Shown here one piece after another: positions 46,350 to 56,591 of a stretch of DNA of 64,000 nucleotides; positions within the stretch are counted from its first letter, which is position 1; each line of letters starts with the position of its first letter. This stretch comes from Agrocybe praecox (lineage: Eukaryota; Basidiomycota; Agaricomycetes; Agaricales; Agrocybaceae), in contig OZ024847.1 in NCBI GenBank assembly GCA_964017145.1, positions 2,232,001-2,296,000 on the forward strand, in the 5' to 3' direction. The notes under the pieces are model-generated. The model searched no databases, was not told the DNA's origin, and saw only the letters and a list, made by a program, of their open reading frames with translations. The translations under genes and the position numbers were made by a program.

Positions 46350-47950
46350 TGCTACCTAGATGCCTCGATGTGCGAGCTAATGAGGCACCTAAAGCTGGAA
46401 GTATGGACTATAGATCGACGAAAGCCCAAAGAAGATATCCCATTGCCTGGTCGCCTTGATCCTGCAAACGATTTCGTCATACTTTGATTCCGCATCCTCG
46501 ATCGACCACTCCTTCCCCTTGAATTTGAACCCGGCACCCCACGCTCCACTCAGAGCATCCTGCTTCTTGCGATTCGTGACAGCTCACGCACTATGACGGA
46601 ATATGTTGTGGCATAGGTAGTGAGCGAGTAAACATCCCGTCTCCAACCACCGCCGTTGACACCGCGCCCTTTGGACTTGACTCCATTAAGGTTCAACACC
46701 TTGAAGTAGCATAACACATGTATTGGCCTTTTTTTTTTTTCTATCCAAGACTATTGGTCTTCTTCTACGATCGAAAGAACGTTTCACGAGACCCACTTGC
46801 CCAAGTACGGTTTGCTAGATATGCATATGTCCACTGTGATTTGAGATATAGACTGATAAGCGACAAGTTCGTTCGACGATTGAATGCGTCAAACGAGATG
46901 TCTCATGACAGGACCTCTTCAAACGAAAGCCCGCGTCTACTCGTCGATATGGTGGGATGGTGGAGTAAGACAGCATATCGAACGGCCGATACTGCAACGC
47001 CTTGTGGGCCGATAGCTCGTATGGCTTTCTTAAATTCTTATTAAAGCTGACGACAAACGTTAGCCTTTAAATACAGGAGTAAGATTGAACCCTTACCAAT
47101 GCAGCTCGCAGCGTGTCGCATGCTCGAGTTCCCGTCGACTATATCCTCATAGCGAAATATTGAATGCTCCCAATGATGTTCAGAGTATAAGCCTATAGAA
47201 AGGGTTCAGCTACATGGTCAGCTCGGTGGAGTGAATAGATAATCACCAAACTTTGTGCTCTCTTTTCCCGTTCCGGAATGTCCATCGTACCCTACATCGC
47301 AATAACACGTACGGGTGGATCAAACTACAAACGTAAGGTAAGCTGGAGTAATAATAACTGGTCAGTGGATATATACATTGAAAACGAATAGTTCTTACAA
47401 GACATCGAACCCAACCACTCGATGGGTTAGTACCACACCTATCGATTGATACTCACTCGTTAAATGAGAAGGGAAGTGGAGTCTGGGAGAGTGGATAAAT
47501 GTCAGTGGAATAGCAGGTCAAGAAGGAAGGGGGTCATGTACCGGTAGGGTTGTACGCTTTAAAAACCGTCGAGCTTCACAAGTAGAAAATAGGGGCGATT
47601 TGAAGTAACCAATAAAGGGGCCAACAAGATCTCAAGATCTCAAGATTGATAAGCATGCAGAAGGAGACGACACAAGGACTGACTTGTCCGTGTCCTCGAA
47701 AATCGATCATGTACGACGTTCTTGGGAAAGTTTAGAGCTGCGACGAAGCAAGCAGACATTACTGACACGGAAAAGAGAGCAGCTGCAGACTTGGACTTAC
47801 CAGCGGCTACAGCTTCAGAGAAAAACCAGGTATTGCGGCCAGCTTGGCTGATTGTCTCCCAGGCGTATCAGCCATTGATCCTCGAAAATCTCCAATCTTA
47901 GAATCATCGAAGGTAGTTCATTCCTTCGAAAGAGAGTGTGCCCTATGTTG
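46350..47950 (-). pseudogene. M-family locus M8 (box absent)
   Basis: Exon-like segments recur in M order on the minus strand: a GTAAGT-type donor at 47796, an EREKRAQ segment near 47270, and a 3' open stretch with GAWGAGFKFKGKEW and SIEDAESKYDEI near 46520-46450. The promoter box seen at other loci is not found at its 5' end. Decayed; function unknown. Confidence 0.4.
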
Positions 47951-48720
47951 TAGTTTGAGACTCTGGTCTATTCTGCGAGATGTTGCCACCCGAATCTCTG
48001 GCCTGAAGTATCCACGACCGACAATGCTTTCCTCCTGTCTCACAAGAGCTGTGTACATCGAGTGTGATGCCTGACTACCCCACACTCTCTTCTCGTCGTT
48101 GTGATCCGACTACCGCACCTCGTTCCCGTTGTTGGACGCCAATGAAGCCCTCGTGATTGGCACTGCAAGCAATATACTATATAGTCAGATCATTATGATT
48201 GCATAGTCGTCTACGATGAAACAGTACGCACGTTTAGCGTTCAATCCTGCCTCTTCGATTGATACGTTCGCGCCTGCTATCCTTCTCGCCACTCGGTCTA
48301 ACCTCTCTCATATCAATCCCAGATCCCCTTCATCATCCACATATCCTTCTTCAAGGCCCTTCCACGGTTTATGTCCCTTGTGCTAACCCATGTGCTATTG
48401 TACAAATTGTATAGCACTGCATTGCCGTAGTAGTATAGTATGCACATCGGCGAGACGAAGGATATAAATGAAGGAGTATGATTTCCATTATCACTGAGAA
48501 GTAAAGAAGAACTGTGTGGTTGTAGGTGCTGCTGGTTGGGGTTAACCCAAGAATTAGCTGTTGGTTTGAATACACACGAACTGTATTCGTTCGAGGGCGG
48601 TTGGACGAACAGATGAGCTCAAGACGGATGAGCTCAAGATTACCTCACGCTTGAGAAGCAATATTTAGGTGGTGGCTAGCATTGACGGTGGAAAAGAAAA
48701 GGAAGAGGCATCGTGATTGG
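47950..48720. other. Intergenic stretch, nothing recognised
   Basis: A short segment near 48060-48120 (cactctcttctcgtcgttgtg) is shared with 15053-15110 upstream of copy B. Otherwise no gene or repeat is recognised. Confidence 0.4.
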
Positions 48721-48730
48721 CTTCGCAGGC

Positions 48731-48792
48731 TTGGGCTAAATTGCGACGCGACGCGTAATGCAAAAGGCACGTGACCGTTCGGTGATGCCGAG
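48731..48792 (+). promoter_or_regulatory. M-family promoter box in inverted orientation
   Basis: Read on the minus strand this region gives cggtcacgtg, then ttacgcgtcgcgtcgc, the same order as the other boxes. It is therefore inverted relative to them and would face plus-strand sequence to its right, where no M exons follow. Like copy 6 it has a CACGTG E-box. Confidence 0.5.
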
Positions 48793-49019
48793 CGAACAAT
48801 TCCGTTCTCTGCTTTGAACTTTCACTTTCTCGCCTGCTTGCTATCGTTGGCCTTTGGTCGCTGATCAAAGATAGCTTCTGCTGCCCATAACAAAACCTAC
48901 GCTCAACGAAATCAAATGCACACCAGGGGCTAATTTGGGGGAAAAAAGAAAAAACTTCTATCGAATCTAACAGGAAACACACGATTATTCATGCGTCATG
49001 AGATTAGAGAGGACTCGGG

Positions 49020-51081
49020 CTCTCATCTTTACGGACCTCTTGGGAATGAAGGCTCATATCCTTGCCGCTCCTGAGTGCGTAAATCATCGATTTCTTCGTA
49101 TTGATGTCGTCTTCCTGTTGTATAGCTCCCCGCAAAAGGCACCAACCATTCTCGAAATTCCCGGGTGCGAGCATCAACGTCTATTGGTGAGTACAGAGTA
49201 GCTTCTACCTTGTGCTACATTGGACTCACAAACCACTAACAGTCGTTGTACGCCTGCATACCATCGACGTCCCTCTCACTCCCCAACTCTATTGTTTCAA
49301 TCATCATTCTATACAACCATTTGGATGTGGCTCAAATAATCCGCTCGATAACTACCGGCATGGCGGCCCCCTGATCTCGAAGACGTGCCCGTTGTGCAAT
49401 TTTACGAAACTAGTGTATGCACCAAGTATGCACCATCCACTCTGACCACATATATGCTCAAATGCCTCGTCATTTCAGCATACTATGTCATTTTAAGATG
49501 TCGATACATTTTAACGCTGGCGATTTCCATGAGTTTGACTTCACTCGTCTGTATCCCTGGATAACGTCACTCTTTCAGGCTATGTCATCCTGGTTGACAA
49601 CCTTGTTTGATTTCTCTAAACGTAGATGGGAATAGGACATTTTTATAAGCTCGGGTACGTTTTCTGCGTAGCTTCTTACGGTCTCACTTATCGACACCCA
49701 TTCTTTCTAGAGTGCATTATATTTCCTCCATCTGGTCGGCACAGAGGCATTTAATTTTCAATCTTAACGATTTGAAACATCATACAAACGACCTCCGACT
49801 TTTACACCTGGTAGATCAGTCCTCTCTGCTCTCTGCTTGTATATGCGTTGACGCTCGATTAACAAAACAGGATGCTCTACTTTCGTGATAGATGTCTGCG
49901 TACAGCTCTGTTACCCCGCTGAGACGTTGATTCTGTGTCGATTGGTGAGTCTATGTATGAATCCCAGGAACGAAGAGGAGGTCGCCACTAACCTCTCATT
50001 TTCTCGCTCGATAGTATTTACCCCTTCTTGTACCTATACTCAATCGTCGTGGTTGGGCATTTGTAGACACGAAGGAAAAGGCCATGTGTCAATCGCGTAA
50101 GCTTCGTCACTTTTGTTGCTATTAATGCCAGCTCTAATGCACTAAATACCAGTATTGTTGCAGCCAACTTGGCGGCTGCACCGTCTGCTCTTATCTGCCT
50201 ACCCAAAGCCTGAAATATATTCGAACTCGATTTACCTTCTGGTTCTGTGTTCAAAGTCTGCGGTTGGACTTCAATACAGAGTTGGTTGCTTAGTTGATAT
50301 ATTCGACCCGAAAAACCTTCTTTGATCCGTCTCCTCGACGAAGATGGAGCTATTAGCCCATAGTACGGCCAAGATTATGTCTCAGCTGCACCTCTATCGT
50401 TGTCGGTGCCAGGGTTGTGAAGCACTATGTGGATGTATTTCGACGAATCGAAGCATTGTTGCACGAAATGTGGCCAGACCACGAACTTGCAATCGATTAG
50501 AAGAGACGGCGAAGAAGATAAGAGCTCCATGAAGAATTCGCAGTTGTACATGCCCCGCCTTTATCGAATATACTTGTCCGACGATCGTGCAGGTGTTGAT
50601 AACCAGCAATCAATAATTATGTTTTCTAGACAAATTTGTTCTCCTCTTTCTGGCTTCGAATATGGGGGTACATTTCTCGTTAACTGCAAGGCCCGCTGGA
50701 CCTCAAGGTGCTTTCTTTATATCCGTTACTCCTGTGGAACGTTTTAAACACGAATGTGAATCATTTCATACGAGATCTTGACCAATTCGTATGTCTTCAT
50801 CCTCGTTATTTCAAGCAGTATTTTCTGTACCATGCTAATACAACACTCTCCATAATTATTGGCATAGCATGTCTTCGTATTGGCAATATGTTCTGGAATA
50901 TCACGAATCAGGGTTTGTTTGTCTCCTTGCTATTTATACCACCTGTGCATAGTTTAATATTGGCGATGCTGGTCTCTGCCGCATGTACTAGGCGAGGACT
51001 GCAGCCCACTGCTCATATAAACCTTCGTCTGACATCCTACTCAGCAGAGAATACCTGTTCCTAGTCTACTATTCACACACA
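49020..51081 (+). repeat. Upstream block P, copy 3 (5' region of TPR copy E)
   Basis: This matches 15190-16790 in front of copy B. Both copies share the accaaccattctcgaaattc landmark, the following donor-like site, and the whole proximal promoter. Small frames (48998-49201, 49212-49445) correspond partly to frames in copy B's flank but carry unrelated stops. Confidence 0.7.
51016..51020 (+). promoter_or_regulatory. TATA-like element of TPR copy E
   Basis: The tataa of gctcatataaacc lies 62-66 bp before the ATG at 51082, at the same place as in copy B. Confidence 0.5.
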
Positions 51082-54000
51082 ATGGCTGATCCATTATCCA
51101 TCATTCTTGCTGCTATCACTCTTGCAACGGCGCTTAAGGACACTATCGAGCTTGCACAAAAGGTCAATGGCTCTTTCAAGAAGGTACAACATCACAATCG
51201 AAAGTCGAAAGGCTCGCCATCTGATCAATTGATATCCAGCCCGCTCGCAATATGCAGAAAGCAAAATCTCTGGCTGCGGAGACACTTGGGATCGTACAGG
51301 ATCTCAAGCAATTCTATGATAGTCACAAGGAAATATTGGACAACGCGCCAGATATGCGAGACGCCGTATTGAGGCTGTTGAGGTACGTCTTTATGATTGC
51401 CTATTGGACCTTTTTATTCATATCTCCTGTAGGGAAATGGAAAGGGTACACGAGGAATTCATACCTATACTACAAATTCACTCTGCCTCGGATGGCACAG
51501 TGCGTACCTGGATAAAGCGGAAACTTGGACCGTGGTGGAAGCGGAATACCGTGGAGGAATCGATTCGGAACCTGAGAGATGGGGCGAGCAAATGTCACAA
51601 TGGTTTCATGGTACGAGAATAATCAACAAACAGGTTGATATGTTCTGATACAAATATTAAAGGCTTTTGCGTTACTACGTATTGAAGCCGCCACAACACA
51701 GGTCCAGGCCACAACGGCCCATGTCCAAGCCACCACGGCTCAAGTCGAAGCCACTACAGCCCAAACTCAAGCCACCGCGGTCCGAATTGAGGCCGCCGCA
51801 ATTGAAATCCGAGCTGCTGTAACACATGGGCTTGGTCGTCCTCAACTCCAATCATCACTTCCTCGAGTGTCGGACGACAGCCTCCTAGCATTCCTGGGTT
51901 CTACTCCCGTCCTATTATCACATCTCCCTCCACATGTCAAATTGGCCGAACACCTTGTATATAAGGAGGCTATAATCTTGCAAGTGGGCGGGATCGAAAT
52001 TCTATTCAAAATGATCACTTCTGGGGGATTCTATACCGAAGAAGAGCCAGACCATTTACATTTGCAACCTTTCAATTCATATATTCACCTAAAGCCTTCT
52101 ACGAAAGAAGAAGTAGAAGATTTACAATTTGATACATTCGCTCAGATTGCCAAAATACGCGAAAACTTAAAAGGCAGACATAATGGACGATCAATCCAGG
52201 ATGGCGCCAGGGCGATGTCAATATTATCTGTCCGGCTTTCCGACCTCAAGATGCATCACGAATCTTTAGCAATGGTGCGGCTTGCTGTAAATCTTTATCG
52301 GATACTCGCCAAGACAAACGAAGATGTTTATGGACCCCGCCTTGCGCATGCACTCCACCTCATGTCGAAGAGGCTTGTGGACGCTGGGGAACTTGTAGAG
52401 GCCTACAAAGTGATAACAGAGGCTGTGACCCTTGGGCGTCGTCTCATGGCTGCCAATCCAACCTTTGAAGCCCAAATCCAGCTTGCGAATTTGGTTCGCC
52501 ACTCCTCCTATGTTGCGCGTCGGAATAGAGATTTAGGAAATGCCACCCGCGATGCAAAAGAAGCGGTACAAACCTACGAGCGTCTAATTGGACAACCCAC
52601 ATCCGTGTTACAAATGGAAGTAAACATCATAGACAAAACGTGCGGACCAACCATTATGACGGCGGAAGCCACGCGCATTTACAACTTTGCTCGTGCATTG
52701 GAAAGGCTGTATGTCAATCTATCTTCAACCGCTAGAAAGGATGAATCAGTAAGCGCAGGCATTAGGGCGCTCGAGATATACAATGCTCTGGAACAGAGGG
52801 GAAATCACACCAATTTCAGTATTTCAGTGGCAAATCTCTGTTATGCTCTTGCATCCGACAAGTATCGGGACGTAATTTCCGTCAAGCAGGCTCTTTCCTA
52901 CGCACAAAAAGCTGTGTCTCAATATGAGAAGGTCTGTCAACACACCGGAAATGTCCCGCACAACCTTCCCTATTCCGTGGCAAGGCAAGCCAAGATTTTA
53001 TCAAATTTGGGCCGTGTTAAGGAGGCATATGTGGTATGCCAGAAGCTTAACCATATTGAGGATCATCAGCTCCATGCTAAATCACTCCTGCAAGTAACGG
53101 AAAATCTTTTTCGTCGGATGCATTACATGGAGGCAGCGTTGGTTGGGGAACAATTGGTTGCAACCTGCCGAGTATCGCTTTCAGATCGGAGTCTCTACAA
53201 CGCCTACGCCTACACTTCTCAGGCCTTTGAATGGTCAGGATACACTCTCAAGGCACTACAAATCGCGGAATCAGCCGTCAATTATTGGTGCATGCTCGCA
53301 TTTCACAATTCCAAAAACGTCGAGTTTCTTGCTGCCAGCGTTGACAATCTGACACGTCGACTTCGTTCAGCGGGTGAGCACGGACGAGCCCTTAGTGAAG
53401 GACACAAAGCAATGAAGCTGTATAGCGGCTTGATTCTAAAAGTCCCCACCCTTCTAGAGACTTACATGGAAACCCTTCAACTAAATATGGATATTGCCAC
53501 AGCGGCAAACGTGGAAATCCAATCCTTGGACAGAAGCCGAGAGGTCATTCAATATTCTCGGGCACTGGTCAAGCAGTTTCCAGACCAACAAATCTTTTTT
53601 ATTCGTCTCATCCTCAATCACGCAACCCTGTTGGAAAACTTTGACCAACTTGCAGAAGCCAGCGCCGTCATTGAAGAGGCTCTCAGCTGGTTTGACACCC
53701 GTTCAGTACAAGATCGAGAATCGGTCAAATTGCACACCAACACACTTTTAGATTTTGGCAGACTTCTTCATCATCAAGGTCATCTCTACAAGGCATTAAG
53801 TGCCTATAACGAGGCAATCACTGGAGTTGGGCAATTCCCAGCGAAGACTTATTCTATTGCCTCCAATATTCTCAAGGCAAAGGCTGGAGCCCTTATGGCA
53901 TTTTACTTTCTAGGACAAGTTCCATCTGCTTTGGCCAACATTGAAGATGATCTTATGTTTACCGGCGAACTCATGTGGCCTATGTTTACCGTCAAACCTG

Positions 54001-54707
54001 AGTGGCTTATGTTTACCACCAAATGTGATTGGGAGATGAAAGAGGCGTATGCCTGTTACCTGCAAAATGCATCGCTTATCTACCGATCCAGTGGCGACAT
54101 CGATAAAGCGGTGTACAACATGCGACGGTCGATTGGCATTGATAGAGGTCGCAACAGAACTACAGGTTTCTGGATTTTGTCTGACCTCCTCGCCGACGCG
54201 GGGGAGGAAAAAGAAGCGCTTGCCATTGCATATAAGGCCATACGGAATTGCCAGGAATGGCAGGACAATCCCTCAACAATCAGGGAATTCTATGTACAGG
54301 CGCAGTACAGTCTGGCCCTTCGTCTTTTCGCCAACAACGACCTTGTTCAGGCACGAGAACTACTTCTCGAGGTCAGATCGTTTTACCAAAACCATTCACA
54401 GGCCATAAATCTATGGTTCATCAAGCTGGCTATAACCCTATGGGCATTGGGGCGCCTAGAGTGCGCATCAGGCCGACACGAAGAAGGCATCATTGCAAGA
54501 GCCAAGCTCACCGAGTTGCGTAAACGACTTCGACTCATATATCCGCGTCTTGATGGATTTGTGAAGGTGGGATTGAAAAGGGAACGAAATTTTGCCGCAT
54601 GGAAGAACCTGCTCAAAAAGATCAATCTAACATGCGGACACCAGGATGAAGACGGTATCCCCGAAAGCGCAGTAATATCTCCATCTGCAAACATAGAATC
54701 TTGTTAG
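51082..54707 (+). CDS. TPR-repeat protein, copy E (intact, 1155 residues)
   Basis: Exons 51082-51183, 51240-51382, 51433-51610 and 51663-54707 join in frame, at the same positions as in copies B, C and D. The start is MADPLSIILAAITLATALKD. Residues 1-141 form the helical N-terminal region with WWKRNTVEESIRNLRDG near its end. Six heptads follow at residues 149-190, two more than copy B. The remainder is the TPR superhelix. Two lineage-specific changes stand out: a 5-codon loss in the VVCQKL segment (EQVIQ-type residues missing), and a 9-residue unit present three times at about 905-931 where paralogues have one. No NTPase motif is visible. A cytosolic scaffold or receptor-like role is inferred from architecture only. 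Its 3' flank is truncated at 55390 by the right-hand element. Confidence 0.85.
51684..51809 (+). repeat. Heptad (21-bp) repeat tract, six units, copy E
   Basis: Six successive 7-codon units of the pattern [EQ]A[TA]xxxx, for example QATTAHV, QATTAQV and EATTAQT, form the longest linker of the family in this window. Confidence 0.8.
53954..54034 (+). repeat. 27-bp in-frame repeat, three units, in TPR copy E
   Basis: Units start at 53954, 53981 and 54008, each with tatgtttacc. They encode the nonapeptides MFTGELMWP, MFTVKPEWL and MFTTKCDWE, with tryptophan at position 8 each time. Copies B, C and D have a single unit of the type MFAAEHDLE at this place. Confidence 0.85.
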
Positions 54708-55390
54708 ATGAGCCTGAAGTGACATGCGCAAACTAGTTTTATTTCGCTCTCTATTCATTCAAAAGCACTTTTTCCTTGTATACCAGCAGTCATAGTTTTG
54801 TAATACATCTGATATTCCACCTTATGTTAGTCTCTGTCTATTGAGTATACGAGGACTGGGCCTCTTGTTTCTAACGACGTCAAAGAACCATACCCCCTAC
54901 ACACATGAAGGAATCGAATACAGATGGAAACACTTGATAAGGATCGAGAGACGTGTCGATATGTTGGCTTGGGGAATGTCGAGGTAATAAATCAACGCGA
55001 CTGGACCAAGTTGACCGAGATGTAGAATTTGGTCAGAAAGCCGGGTGCACCATAAAGGTTCCAAGCATGCATCAATGCTCAAGGTGCTCTGGCGACGGAT
55101 AAGAGTTCAGCGCGGTGTACTCGATATTATGACACGAGTCGAAACTCACTAGGAATGCTCGATATACTTCCTCGTATTTAATATTTATATTTGGGTCCAT
55201 ACTGCGCCAAAGGCGCGGAAAGATGCGTGTAAGAAGAGTAAATGCGAACATGGACTCGCCAGTGGCTATGATTTAAGAGAACGATCATTGATCCTCAAAA
55301 AACATCCAATCCTGACATCATCGAAGGGAGGCCGTTTCTTCGAAAGGAGGTGGAGAAATCTAGAGCAAACACGGAAAATGGAACGGATGG
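54708..55390 (+). repeat. TPR-gene trailer block, copy 4, fused to a truncated M 5' region
   Basis: 54708-55205 follows the trailers of A, B and C. At about 55206 the sequence jumps to the equivalent of 9350-9530, so roughly 2 kb is deleted. The M-like part stops at gaacggatgg (55381-55390), just where copy A continues toward its promoter box. This marks the left edge of a different sequence. Confidence 0.7.
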
Positions 55391-55880
55391 GGGTCAAGGT
55401 CGGTGTGAAATTTGCCTCAAAACGACCACATGATTAGTGCATCAAAATGTTCACCTAGGTATGTATACACGTGACTAAGTTAAGTATACCATGGGCCAAA
55501 TGTACTGTGAATTGGCGTTGACGCTGCTCATTAGAAAGTAAACAAAACTAAGGCTAAACACTTTTTACGCCTATAAGTGTCTATGTACTTAGTAGTCGAA
55601 TTATGGATTCCCCGGGTAGCCGTGCATTAGGAAAAGTTACGGGCCTACGGTAGTATTATGTTCACCGGCATGTACTACTATGCACCTCGTTCGATAGAGC
55701 AATCATTTTTCCCTCCTGCAATTCTGTTGTTGATTATCTGTTTTGTTTTCCCACTAGTCTTAACGCTGGTGGGAGACTGGGAGTATGCTCTAGGCTCCGA
55801 TTTATTTACGTCGTCACTAAAGGTAAATATAACACTGTTTTTGAATCTTTGATGGTCAATGGTAGCACAGTTGAAAGTTC

Positions 55881-56160
55881 ATTCACTACACCATCGACAT
55901 TGGTAAGAATCCCATCGTTCCCTCATTCTATTATTACACCACAGGTAACAGTAAAAATATCATAGCTTACTTACTGTTGTTATTGCACCGTCTACAGCGG
56001 TAAAAATTACACCGTTCACTCACTGCTACTAGAGACCATACTGTATTAATTTTGTAAAATATACCATTAGTAGTCGCAAATGTGTTTTGCATAATTTGCC
56101 TTAACAAACGCGTGTTCAGTTTTGCAAAACGCTAACGCGAGACTTTGTAAAACACCAATG
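55881..56160. repeat. Subterminal repeats: degenerate ~50-bp units and TTTTGTAAAA palindromes
   Basis: Three rough units with ggtaa...aaatnncatcgtt...cactcact..tattacacc occupy about 55890-56035. They are followed by palindromic words of the type ttttgtaaaa (56052), gttttgcaaaac (56116) and tttgtaaaac (56140). A similar word, gttttacaaaatt, lies at 63651 just before the transposase start. Confidence 0.45.
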
Positions 56161-56591
56161 CGGCAAAATCTGGTACTTTGGGCCGCCAGAATACCAAATT
56201 AGGCTCTATTGATCCCATACCCGGTGATGGGAATTTGTCAGCTTGCAATTCCAGGCTTCTCAGCGCCGAAACCTACTTGGCATCGTTTGGGGCAGCGATC
56301 AAACTACCTGTTCATCGGCATGGACAGCGAACAAAAAGTTTGGGTGCGCCCTTCATGATTTATAATCACAATCCAGATTTGTCATTAGCACTTTGTCATC
56401 CACTCGATCAACCCTAAGTCCACCTACGGTTTCAACGTCCAAGTTCATGTCCTGAGTTGCCAATTTTTTGATTATTCCTCACTCCTGTATTCAATAAATT
56501 CAATAATTTCTACATGTTAATAAGAGCTGCAATATATATTTTTGAACCATCTAAATTGACTTGTAATTCGTACTTCTAAGTTTCTACTAAT
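56161..56591. other. Non-coding, nothing recognised
   Basis: This lies between the subterminal repeats and the 3' end of the minus-strand gene. One 79-codon frame (56178-56417) has no protein-like features. Confidence 0.45.

Noticed and set aside
48665..48982. 105-codon minus-strand frame overlapping the inverted promoter box
   Set aside because: It is explained by the box and pyrimidine tracts; no conserved counterpart at the other boxes.
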